Assembly: GCA_009930125.1 (NCBI GenBank)
Contig: RZYZ01000126.1
Span: 1 to 6,129, forward strand
Source: Clostridia bacterium
GTDB lineage: Bacteria > Bacillota > Clostridia > Clostridiales > Clostridiaceae
Direction of reading: 5' to 3'
Length of the DNA: 6,129 nt
Every line of letters starts with the position of its first letter. The stretch's first letter is position 1. A model generated the notes under the pieces. It was not told the origin of the DNA. It saw nothing but the letters and a program-made list of their open reading frames with translations, and did no database searches. Position numbers and translations under genes: made by a program. Below are positions 1-5,041 of the stretch, in pieces.

Positions 1-404
1 GAGATGAAGGACTTCATCACCGGGTCCAGCTCTGCCGTGGAATCAATGATCACCATGGATTTCATCCGATCTCCATGGAGAGTGGCATATTTCATGGCCA
101 CTTCACCGCCGTAGGAAGTGCCCACGAAATGAGCGGATGAGATGCCAAGATGCGCAAGGAGCGCTTCCAGCTCCTCCGCATGCTCCTGGAAGGAATAGGG
201 TCCTTCAGGCTTATCGGACTTCAGCTGACCTTTGAAATCGTGCAGAATCACCCGGTAACCCATGTCCTCGAAAGGTTTGGCGAGAACATACCAGCTGTTT
301 GTGCTGGCCATGACCCCGTTGAGAAAGACGATGGTTTCTTCCGCATCCTCCTTTCCTCGGATTTCATAAAAAAGACGGACTCCGTTGACCTTAAAAAATG
401 ACAT
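1..404 (-). CDS. Alpha/beta hydrolase, N-terminal part (runs off the left edge)
   Basis: Reading the minus strand from the ATG at 404-402 gives 134 open codons to the window edge, so the C-terminal half is missing. The start is fixed by an AAGGAGG ribosome binding site at 411-417, six bases upstream. The protein opens with the usual strands (MSFFKVNGVRLFYEIRG), then an oxyanion-hole-type turn LNGVMAS (28-34, where HG is more common), HDFKGQLKSDKP (55-66, matching the D-x-R/K-G-x-x-x-S signature), and the nucleophile elbow GTSYGGE (95-101) with Ser97 as predicted nucleophile. The strand after the elbow ends VIIDSTAELDP. The catalytic acid and histidine would lie beyond the edge. The layout resembles 3-oxoadipate enol-lactonase/haloperoxidase-like esterases, but the substrate cannot be named. 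No signal peptide is seen, so it is probably cytoplasmic. It has its own promoter with a palindrome at the expected start of transcription, which suggests repressor control. Confidence 0.9.
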   Translation of the reverse strand, partial: MSFFKVNGVRLFYEIRGKEDAEETIVFLNGVMASTNSWYVLAKPFEDMGYRVILHDFKGQLKSDKPEGPYSFQEHAEELEALLAHLGISSAHFVGTSYGGEVAMKYATLHGDRMKSMVIIDSTAELDPVMKSFI

Positions 405-431
405 AGTGATCCTCCTTCAATCAGTACGATA

Positions 432-455
432 AAACATGATGTAACTCTCATGTTT
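432..455. promoter_or_regulatory. Palindromic candidate operator of the hydrolase gene
   Basis: A perfect inverted repeat, AAACATGA (432-439) and TCATGTTT (448-455), is separated by 8 bases. On the minus strand it begins immediately after the -10 box and so spans the predicted transcription start of the alpha/beta hydrolase gene. Eight-base arms with an eight-base gap at this position fit a dimeric repressor site, for example of the TetR or MarR type. The regulator is not in the window. A small hairpin in the mRNA leader is the alternative. Confidence 0.5.
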
Positions 456-484
456 AGAATATCTGAAAGCGTTTGCAAAGTCAA
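456..484 (-). promoter_or_regulatory. Sigma-A-type promoter of the hydrolase gene
   Basis: On the minus strand a -35 box TTGACT (484-479) and a -10 box TATTCT (461-456) are separated by exactly 17 bases, close to the vegetative consensus. Transcription would start near 449, giving a leader of about 45 bases before the ATG at 404. It lies just beyond the terminator of the upstream HAD gene, so the hydrolase appears to be transcribed independently. Confidence 0.7.
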
Positions 485-508
485 TCCGTCAGGAGCTGAA
501 AGAGCATG

Positions 509-538
509 AAAAAGAGTCCGCTTTTAAAAAGCGGACTC
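509..538 (-). terminator. Rho-independent terminator of the HAD phosphatase gene
   Basis: A perfect stem of 12 base pairs (514-525 with 527-538; GAGTCCGC followed by a T-run, then the A-run and GCGGACTC) is followed on the minus strand by five T residues (513-509). It lies about 35 bases after the stop codon of the HAD gene and 25 bases before the hydrolase promoter. On the plus strand a run of six T (543-548) follows at four bases, so weak activity in the other direction is possible, although no plus-strand gene is known to need it. Confidence 0.9.
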
Positions 539-568
539 CAGGTTTTTTATGAAAGTTCGGCTCTGTCT

Positions 569-582
569 GGGACTACAGTCCC
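569..582. repeat. Short palindrome over the HAD stop codon
   Basis: GGGACT and AGTCCC are separated by two bases, forming a six-base-pair inverted repeat that includes the TAG stop codon (575-573, minus strand) of the HAD phosphatase gene. It could form a small hairpin at the end of the reading frame. It has no U-run, and the strong terminator at 509-538 makes a terminator role unnecessary. It may be chance. Confidence 0.3.
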
Positions 583-1439
583 ATGTCTTCCATGAGCTTA
601 TATAGAAACTTCGCGGCACCATCTTCATCGTTGGTGGGTGCCTGAAAATCCGCCATGGATTTGATGTTTTCCACGGCATTGCCCATGGCCCCTTTGATGC
701 CGGCAATCTTGATCATGGAGAGATCGTTGTAGTTGTCTCCGATGACGGCCACATCGGAAAGATCGATGCGGAGGTGCTCACAAAGATGCTTCAGGGCGAT
801 GCCTTTGGAGGTGTCGCTGCTGGTCATCTCGAAATTGTATTTCCAGGAGCTGAAGGTGAGAATTCTCTTATCCATGGTGAAACGCTCCATGGCTTTATGG
901 ATCTTGTTGAGGTAGGCACTGATGGAGGAGACGCTGTTGGCGCTTTCGATGGAATCCAGAAGGACCTCCATATCCGGCACGACTTTGAGATTGCCCTGGG
1001 AAAGGACAAGTCCCAAGACATCCTGTTCCAGCTCTTCTCTCTTCTTCGTGTCCACGGATCCCACATCCTCCAGTTCCTGATGAAGAATATCCAGGCCTTT
1101 CTGAGTGATGTAGGTATACTCATCATCGGCCACTTCAAATTCCAGATTCTGGGCCTTCAGATAGGTGATGATCTCCCTGACCTGGTCTTTTGGAATGGAG
1201 ATGGAATACATCTTCTCTCCGTTCGTGTTGTATACACTGGCTCCGTTGCTGGAGATGATGTAGGGCTTCACGTCCAGTTCGCTGATGATTTCCAGAATGT
1301 CATTATAGGATCTTCCTGTGGCGATGCAGATGGGAATTCCTTTGTCCATGGCAGTCTTGATGGCATTCATGCTGTACTCGGAAAGTTTGTGATCCGAGTT
1401 CAGAAGGGTACCGTCTAAATCTGTTACAAATAGTTTCAT
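573..1439 (-). CDS. Cof-type HAD-IIB family sugar-phosphate phosphatase
   Basis: The 288-residue protein is a typical Cof/YidA-like member of the haloacid dehalogenase superfamily, which removes phosphate from small phosphorylated metabolites such as sugar phosphates or flavin precursors. All four catalytic motifs are visible. Motif I is VTDLDGTLL with nucleophile Asp7 and acid/base Asp9. Motif II is IATGRS with Thr41. Motif III is Lys212 in TSKG. Motif IV is GDNYNDLSM, with Asp235 and Asp239 holding Mg2+. The substrate-specificity cap lies between motifs II and III (about 80-200), and the family's closing segment TNDEDGAAKFL is present (269-279). The frame also opens at a TTG at 1454, but that codon lies inside the GGAGGA ribosome binding site, so the ATG at 1439 (MKLFVTDLDG) is the real start. 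No membrane segment or signal is seen. The gene is monocistronic, with a terminator at 509-538. The exact substrate cannot be read from sequence. Confidence 0.95.
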   Translation of the reverse strand: MKLFVTDLDGTLLNSDHKLSEYSMNAIKTAMDKGIPICIATGRSYNDILEIISELDVKPYIISSNGASVYNTNGEKMYSISIPKDQVREIITYLKAQNLEFEVADDEYTYITQKGLDILHQELEDVGSVDTKKREELEQDVLGLVLSQGNLKVVPDMEVLLDSIESANSVSSISAYLNKIHKAMERFTMDKRILTFSSWKYNFEMTSSDTSKGIALKHLCEHLRIDLSDVAVIGDNYNDLSMIKIAGIKGAMGNAVENIKSMADFQAPTNDEDGAAKFLYKLMEDMGL

Positions 1440-1457
1440 AAAAAAATCCTCCAAAAC

Positions 1458-1488
1458 GTGATTACTCTTATTACTCAGAGTATATCAC
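1458..1488. promoter_or_regulatory. Inverted repeat overlapping the HAD -10 box, candidate operator
   Basis: GTGATTACTCT (1458-1468) pairs with AGAGTATATCAC (1477-1488) with one bulged base, around an eight-base centre. The right arm contains the -10 box of the HAD gene (1479-1484). The segment also contains a direct repeat ATTACTC-TT-ATTACTC (1461-1476). Because it overlaps the -10 box it cannot be wholly transcribed, so a protein-binding site is more likely than an RNA hairpin. The regulator is unknown. Confidence 0.4.
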
Positions 1489-1510
1489 ACGACATCGTTT
1501 TCAAGGTCAA
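1479..1510 (-). promoter_or_regulatory. Candidate promoter of the HAD phosphatase gene (extended -10)
   Basis: On the minus strand TGATATACT (1487-1479) gives a near-consensus -10 box TATACT with the TGn extension. A TTGACC that looks like a -35 box lies at 1510-1505, but the spacing to TATACT is 20 bases, longer than optimal. Either the extended -10 element compensates or the box used is the shifted TGATAT, which gives 17 bases. Transcription would start around 1472, about 33 bases before the ATG. Confidence 0.5.
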
Positions 1511-1518
1511 CGGATTGA

Positions 1519-1550
1519 AGACAGCTGCAAAATATTTTCTGCAGCTGTCT
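1519..1550 (-). terminator. Stem-loop after the baeRF-like gene, probable weak terminator
   Basis: A perfect 11-base-pair stem, AGACAGCTGCA with TGCAGCTGTCT, surrounds a ten-base AT-rich loop. It begins 15 bases after the stop codon of the baeRF-like gene on the minus strand. No U-run follows: the next bases are TTCAATCC, and then the -35-like box of the HAD promoter. It may be a poor intrinsic terminator, an mRNA 3'-end stabilising hairpin, or a leaky junction that lets transcription reach the HAD gene. Confidence 0.5.
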
Positions 1551-1565
1551 CTAAAGGTTTTGTTT

Positions 1566-2705
1566 TTATGCTTTCTGATATCTGTAGATGGCTTTCACGC
1601 CGGTATCCAGGGACAGCTTCTCATCCGTCACTACATAGACCTTGGCGCTCTGCTTCAGTGCAAGAAGCGTCAGATCATTGAGCATATCGCCAGACTCCAT
1701 TTCCACGAGGAGCGGGTCCTTTCCGGGGGCGATTCTGCCGGGGATGGTTTTATTGAGATTCACAATAAGACTGTCCACTCTGCCTTCCATGGCGGCCCGT
1801 GCGATTTCGCTGATGTCCTCGGATGCAAGCTCTCTGGATTTCGACAGTTCGTACTGATCGTTTAGTTTTTCAATACGGCTGTTGAAATCGGGTTCCAGCA
1901 CATCCCAGGCCATTTTTCTCAGTTGCGTCTCATCCAGGGACTGCGGATCCTTCCTGATGCCTTCCTTGGCCAGATAGTCATTGTGGCTGACCTTGGCAAA
2001 TTCCGTATGATTTTCAGGAAGCGTGGCCAGAATCAGGGGGACTTCCGTTCTCTTGGAATGGTTCTCGAAAATGTATCGGTCCACCCATCTGAAATATTTC
2101 TCCACATCGATCTCTTCCTCATCTCGTGCAGACCCGCCATACCCGAATCTGGTGCTGCCGCTGAGTCCCACTGAGGAGCCTTGCATATGATTGTCTTCGG
2201 TGAAATAGCCTACCACGTCTTTCAGAGACTTCTGCTCCTCTTCGGGAAGGTCCACTTTTCTCAGTGCGTACCGGTTTCCTTCATAAAGGGTGAAGTCATT
2301 TTTATTTAAAGCGAGAATCTGAAAACTGTCATCCGTCTGATACGCGTTCAGAAGGGGTTTGATGTAGAAAGTATCGGATACCTCCACATATTCCATGACC
2401 TCTCTCTGCAGTTTGTAGACCACAATGTCTTCCGAGGTGGCCAGAACACCGAGTCCATCCAGCTGGTTTGCCCAGAACTTCGTGTCCTCCTCCAGATTCT
2501 TCAGGTCTCTCAGGATCTTATCTTCCTGTTTTCCCCGATAGTCGGAAAGCTTGCTTTCCACTTTCTTCAATAGATTCTTGAAACGAATCTCATTGTTTTT
2601 TGATTCGGTAGTTAATCTACTGGTGGGCAGATAGATGGAAACCAATGGTGCTTCCCCTTTTTCAATGATTGGATGTGGAAATCTTTCTGCAACAATGTAC
2701 GTCAT
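1566..2705 (-). CDS. baeRF-superfamily protein (eRF1/Pelota-like, possible ribosome-associated factor)
   Basis: The 379-residue protein resembles the bacterial archaeo-eukaryotic release factor superfamily, whose members share the eRF1/Pelota fold and are proposed to act on stalled ribosomes. No member's exact job is firmly established. Recognisable pieces are the opening segment VSIYLPTSR...NEIRFKNLLKKVE (22-50), a middle strand ILALNKNDFTLYEGNRYALRKV (130-151), a glycine-rich loop (175-192) followed by the acidic segment ARDEEEIDVEKYFRWVD (193-209), and a C-terminal domain with VPLILATLP (222-230), WDVLEP (267-272) and KVYVVTDE (355-362). The loop sits where eRF1 proteins carry GGQ, but it reads GGS. 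The start is the ATG at 2705 with AGGAGGT five bases upstream (2711-2717). No signal peptide or membrane segment is seen. It is flanked by stem-loops on both sides and so is probably monocistronic. The fold assignment rests on remembered family patterns, and the subfamily (baeRF3 or baeRF7-like) is uncertain. Confidence 0.7.
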   Translation of the reverse strand: MTYIVAERFPHPIIEKGEAPLVSIYLPTSRLTTESKNNEIRFKNLLKKVESKLSDYRGKQEDKILRDLKNLEEDTKFWANQLDGLGVLATSEDIVVYKLQREVMEYVEVSDTFYIKPLLNAYQTDDSFQILALNKNDFTLYEGNRYALRKVDLPEEEQKSLKDVVGYFTEDNHMQGSSVGLSGSTRFGYGGSARDEEEIDVEKYFRWVDRYIFENHSKRTEVPLILATLPENHTEFAKVSHNDYLAKEGIRKDPQSLDETQLRKMAWDVLEPDFNSRIEKLNDQYELSKSRELASEDISEIARAAMEGRVDSLIVNLNKTIPGRIAPGKDPLLVEMESGDMLNDLTLLALKQSAKVYVVTDEKLSLDTGVKAIYRYQKA

Positions 2706-2777
2706 AACATACCTCCTAGATTATTTGAATTTTCTGAACTTAAAAAATAAGGGTTTCCATATTCTGTAAGTGAATTT

Positions 2778-2783
2778 ATTATA
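2778..2783 (-). promoter_or_regulatory. Candidate -10 box of the baeRF-like gene
   Basis: A perfect TATAAT lies on the minus strand at 2783-2778, in a very AT-rich stretch. No good -35 box sits at the right distance; TTTAAA is about 20 bases upstream. A perfect palindrome CAATAA-A-TTATTG (2784-2796) adjoins the box in the spacer. Transcription would start near 2771, giving a leader of about 65 bases without evident strong structure. AT-richness raises the chance of a false match. Confidence 0.4.
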
Positions 2784-2870
2784 CAATAAATTATTGAACA
2801 GAGTTTAAATATACAATTAACACAAAGGACATAATGGAGTGGTATATTTCTTCACAATCCAGGGCATTTT

Positions 2871-2894
2871 AAAACCGGCCCCGAAAGGCCGGCT
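2871..2894 (-). terminator. Rho-independent terminator of the L25/Ctc gene
   Basis: On the minus strand CCGGCC (2892-2887) pairs with GGCCGG (2880-2875) around a six-base loop. The stem may be lengthened by an outer G-T and A-T pair, and is followed by TTTT (2874-2871). It lies about 50 bases after the L25 stop codon. The GC-rich stem and short U-run make it a reasonable terminator separating L25 from the baeRF-like gene. Confidence 0.75.
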
Positions 2895-2943
2895 ATCAGA
2901 TATATGAATGTCGATTTGAATCTGCATCTTTTCAGTTTTCTTC

Positions 2944-3570
2944 TTATTCTTCTTCTTCGTCCACCAGAGGCACTTCAGCAGCATCTTCGTCTGCTTCTGT
3001 TTCTTCAGGTTCCTCTTCGGACAGCTGTGCGGATAGCACGATACCGATGAGGTCATCATCTTCTCCGAGTACTTCGACTCCTTCTGGCACCTTGATTTCA
3101 TTCAGGAAGACCTTGTCCTCGTACTTCAGCTCGCTGACATCGAATTCCAGTCTTTCCGGAATATCTTCTGCGGGTCCCTTCAGCTCAATTTCCGTGATAT
3201 TCGGCTGGAACAGCAGATGATCTCTCTGCAGCTGATCTTCACCTAAGATATGCAGCGGAATGGAAACGTGAATGATCTCACGCAGGGATATGGATTGGAA
3301 ATCGATGTGTTCAGGCAGGAACGTCGCTCCGTTTCTCTGAACTTCCTTCACGATTACACTGGTCGTCTTGTCCAGTCCATCCAGCTTGATGATAGATGAT
3401 TGGGTGTTTTCCTTCAGAAGCCTGTTGGCTTCCTGCAGGGTCAGCTCAACGGGCACGGAATCTCTGTGTTCCTTCCCGTAGATGACAGCAGGAACGAATC
3501 CTTCCCGTCTCAGTTTCCTGGCTTTGACACCCTCTCTACGTCTTGCAATTTGATATACTGTATTACTCAT
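2944..3570 (-). CDS. rplY: 50S ribosomal protein L25, two-domain TL5/Ctc form
   Basis: The 208-residue protein belongs to the long L25/TL5/Ctc family, which binds 5S rRNA in the large ribosomal subunit. The N-terminal L25 domain covers about 1-92, including the conserved basic opening with GVKARKLRREGFVPAVIYGKE (14-34) and the strand EHIDF (87-91). The C-terminal beta-rich TL5 domain covers about 95-182, with VSIPLHILGE (102-111) and FDVSELKYEDKVFLNEIKVPEG (143-164). The last 25 residues form a strongly acidic tail (EEEPEETEADEDAAE...DEEEE). Length is close to Bacillus Ctc. An in-frame ATG at 3585 would add MRSDF but lies within the GAGGAG ribosome binding site (3578-3583), so the ATG at 3570 is chosen. 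In Bacillus this gene is stress-induced and next to pth; here it stands alone with its own terminator, divergent from the ATP-cone/rapZ operon. Confidence 0.95.
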   Translation of the reverse strand: MSNTVYQIARRREGVKARKLRREGFVPAVIYGKEHRDSVPVELTLQEANRLLKENTQSSIIKLDGLDKTTSVIVKEVQRNGATFLPEHIDFQSISLREIIHVSIPLHILGEDQLQRDHLLFQPNITEIELKGPAEDIPERLEFDVSELKYEDKVFLNEIKVPEGVEVLGEDDDLIGIVLSAQLSEEEPEETEADEDAAEVPLVDEEEE

Positions 3571-3612
3571 AAAATCACTCCTCATACTTTATATCATTTA
3601 TCTGACTTCTCC

Positions 3613-3641
3613 ATTGTACCGCATAGAAAATGGGATTTGAT
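3613..3641 (-). promoter_or_regulatory. Weak candidate promoter of the L25/Ctc gene
   Basis: On the minus strand TACAAT (3618-3613) is a fair -10 box about 43 bases before the ATG. The hexamer 17 bases upstream is ATCAAA (3641-3636), a poor -35 match. No sequence matching the sigma-B pattern known for Bacillus ctc (GTTT and GGGTAT) is seen here. A promoter must exist in this divergent region, but this exact placement is uncertain. Confidence 0.35.
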
Positions 3642-3672
3642 GTAATTTTGCAAAAATTCAAAGCTTATTGTT

Positions 3673-3688
3673 CTGTGGTTAACAACAG
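3673..3688. repeat. Imperfect palindrome in the divergent intergenic region
   Basis: CTGTGGTTAACAACAG is a 16-base continuous palindrome with one mismatched pair, centred on GTTAAC. It sits roughly midway between the two divergent start codons (3570 and 3827), upstream of both candidate promoters. A shared regulator site is possible, but a 16-base imperfect palindrome in AT-rich DNA may be chance. Confidence 0.3.
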
Positions 3689-3694
3689 GTTCTA

Positions 3695-3741
3695 AAAGTT
3701 TACAATGAATTCTTATTTTTATTCTTGTATCAAAGTTTACA
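3695..3741. repeat. Direct repeat of AAAGTTTACA in the divergent intergenic region
   Basis: The ten-base word AAAGTTTACA occurs exactly at 3695-3704 and 3732-3741, in the same orientation and 37 bases apart, upstream of the ATP-cone operon. Each copy contains TTTACA, which looks like a -35 hexamer, but neither has a convincing -10 box at 16-18 bases. They may be paired binding sites for a regulator, or remnants of alternative promoters. Confidence 0.35.
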
Positions 3742-3757
3742 GGGATAATTCCGGGGA

Positions 3758-3790
3758 TTGGGCGTAAAAATCAGGCGAATATAGTATAAT
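3758..3790 (+). promoter_or_regulatory. Candidate promoter of the ATP-cone/rapZ/amidase operon
   Basis: A perfect -10 box TATAAT lies at 3785-3790, 36 bases before the ATG at 3827. The -35 side is poor: the hexamer 17 bases upstream is GCGTAA (3762-3767), and the better-looking TTGGGC (3758-3763) is 21 bases away. A promoter with such a weak -35 region often depends on an activator, which would fit the repeats just upstream. Confidence 0.5.
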
Positions 3791-3826
3791 GATAGAAAGA
3801 AATCAAAGTAAAGGTGGGTAAAGTCA

Positions 3827-4126
3827 ATGCTGAAAGTAGTGAAAAGAGATGGAAGAATTGTGGACTTTGATCCGGACCGAATCAAGACATCTGTGGCCAA
3901 CAGTGCCAGAGATTCTGAAATTCAGATCACAGAAAAAGAGCTGAAACTCATTGCCGGTTCGGTGGAGAAGACCATATCGAAGGTTCGCGGAGAGACTGGA
4001 ATCACGTCCACCTATGAAATCAGAGGTGCGGTGGTGCGTGCGCTCAAAGACATGGGCTACCGCAATATCGCCAAGGATTTCTACAATCATTCCAAGGTGG
4101 TACGGGAACCTGGCAAGAAAGAATAG
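3827..4126 (+). CDS. Stand-alone ATP-cone domain protein
   Basis: The 99-residue protein is almost entirely one ATP-cone domain, the nucleotide-sensing module found at the N-terminus of ribonucleotide reductases and in the repressor NrdR. The opening VVKRDGRIVDFDPDRIK (4-20) is the hallmark strand-turn-strand with the KRDG motif. A helix-rich body follows, with TEKELKLIAGSVEKTI (35-50), TSTYEIRGAVVRAL (60-73) and GYRNIAKDFYNHSKV (77-91), matching the family's closing helices. It has no cysteine, so it lacks NrdR's zinc ribbon, and it has no reductase catalytic part. The ATG at 3827 is supported by AAGGTGG nine bases upstream (3811-3817). It ends in TAG and is followed after 28 bases by rapZ, so it is a complete first gene of an operon rather than a truncated reductase. 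It probably binds ATP or dATP; its partner or target is unknown. Confidence 0.85.
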   Translation: MLKVVKRDGRIVDFDPDRIKTSVANSARDSEIQITEKELKLIAGSVEKTISKVRGETGITSTYEIRGAVVRALKDMGYRNIAKDFYNHSKVVREPGKKE

Positions 4127-4154
4127 ACAGACATAGACGATGGAGGTGTTTTAA

Positions 4155-5015
4155 ATGGAACTGGTAATAGTAACAGGAATGTCCGGGTCAGGGAAGTCCG
4201 TTGCGATCAATGCTCTGGAAGACCTGGGATACTACTGTGTGGACAATCTGCCACCTCAGTTCATCCTGCCCTTTGCCAAGCTCAGTATCGGGACCAAGGG
4301 AAGAGAAGAGAAGCTGGCACTGGTGGTGGACGCCAGAAGCAAGGATATTTTCACAGGCCTGCAGGATGAGATCCGCATGCTGGATGAGAACAACTTCAGA
4401 TATAAAATTCTGTTTCTGGATGCTTCTGATGAAACACTTCTGAACAGGTACAAGGAAACCAGAAGAAAGCATCCCCTCATGGGGAGCAAGGTCACTTCGC
4501 TGGAAGAGGCCATCGACATAGAAAGAATCTCTTATGAGACCATCCGCAGCAAATCCGATTTCATCATCGATACCACGTATCTGAGCAGTGCCAATCTGAA
4601 GAAGGAAGTGACCAGTCTCTTCTCAGTGGGAGATTTTCACACCATGCAGATCAAGACCGTATCCTTCGGATACAAATACGGCATTCCCAATGATGCGGAT
4701 CTGGTTTTCGATCTGAGATATCTTCCCAATCCCTACTATGTGGCGGAGCTGAGGGATAAGACCGGCATCAGTGATGATGTGTTTAATTATGTCATGAAGA
4801 CGGACCTGGCCAAAACGCTGTTTGATAAACTCATCGATCTCATCCTGTATCTTGTTCCGCTTTATATAGAGGAAGGCAAGAGCCAGCTGGTCATTGCCTA
4901 CGGATGCACAGGCGGCAAGCACCGCTCCGTATCCTTCGCCAGAAGAACAGCAGAGCATCTCAGTGAAAAGGGATATAATGTGGCCACGCAGCACAGGGAC
5001 ATCGAGCGTAAATAA
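4155..5015 (+). CDS. rapZ: RNase adapter protein RapZ / YvcJ family nucleotide-binding protein
   Basis: The 286-residue protein is a full-length RapZ/YvcJ. In E. coli RapZ binds glucosamine-6-phosphate and directs RNase E to the small RNA GlmZ, controlling GlmS and envelope precursor supply. Bacillus YvcJ is a nucleotide-hydrolysing protein linked to competence. The N-terminal kinase-like domain has the Walker A motif GMSGSGKS (8-15), then DLGYYCVDNLPP (23-34) and LALVVDARS (54-62, Walker-B-like). The C-terminal domain has the family signatures FGYKYGIPNDADLVFDLRYLPNP (171-193) and YGCTGGKHRSVSFA (249-262), and ends HRDIERK. The ATG at 4155 has GGAGGTG six bases upstream (4142-4148). The usual Gram-positive neighbours yvcK and whiA do not follow: an ATP-cone gene precedes it and an amidase gene follows after 26 bases. 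Clostridia lack the GlmZ pathway as far as I know, so its RNA or protein partner here is open. Confidence 0.97.
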   Translation: MELVIVTGMSGSGKSVAINALEDLGYYCVDNLPPQFILPFAKLSIGTKGREEKLALVVDARSKDIFTGLQDEIRMLDENNFRYKILFLDASDETLLNRYKETRRKHPLMGSKVTSLEEAIDIERISYETIRSKSDFIIDTTYLSSANLKKEVTSLFSVGDFHTMQIKTVSFGYKYGIPNDADLVFDLRYLPNPYYVAELRDKTGISDDVFNYVMKTDLAKTLFDKLIDLILYLVPLYIEEGKSQLVIAYGCTGGKHRSVSFARRTAEHLSEKGYNVATQHRDIERK

Positions 5016-5041
5016 CGAAGGATGAAGGAAGTACGAATTCA

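Noticed and set aside
150..401. An 83-codon plus-strand reading frame at the left end
   Set aside because: It is antisense to the partial alpha/beta hydrolase, whose nucleophile elbow, start codon and ribosome binding site are all clear.
774..1418. A 214-codon plus-strand reading frame opposite the HAD phosphatase gene
   Set aside because: It is entirely antisense to a gene with all four HAD motifs, its translation has no recognisable domain, and it has no convincing ribosome binding site. It is an effect of codon use on the opposite strand.
1440..1454. TTG start at 1454 for the HAD phosphatase, adding five residues
   Set aside because: The TTG and following codon form the GGAGGA ribosome binding site for the ATG at 1439, and the family's proteins start directly before the DxDGT motif.
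2706..2771. A riboswitch in the 65-base leader of the baeRF-like gene
   Set aside because: The leader is short and AT-rich, and I see no conserved riboswitch core or terminator-type switch.
3571..3585. ATG at 3585 as start of L25/Ctc, adding MRSDF
   Set aside because: The extra codons contain the GAGGAG ribosome binding site of the ATG at 3570, and family members begin at the residues after that ATG.
3827..4126. The ATP-cone gene as a broken remnant of an anaerobic ribonucleotide reductase (NrdD)
   Set aside because: The N-terminus does look like NrdD, but the frame ends after the domain, the next gene has its own ribosome binding site 28 bases later, and no reductase-like residues appear in any frame downstream.
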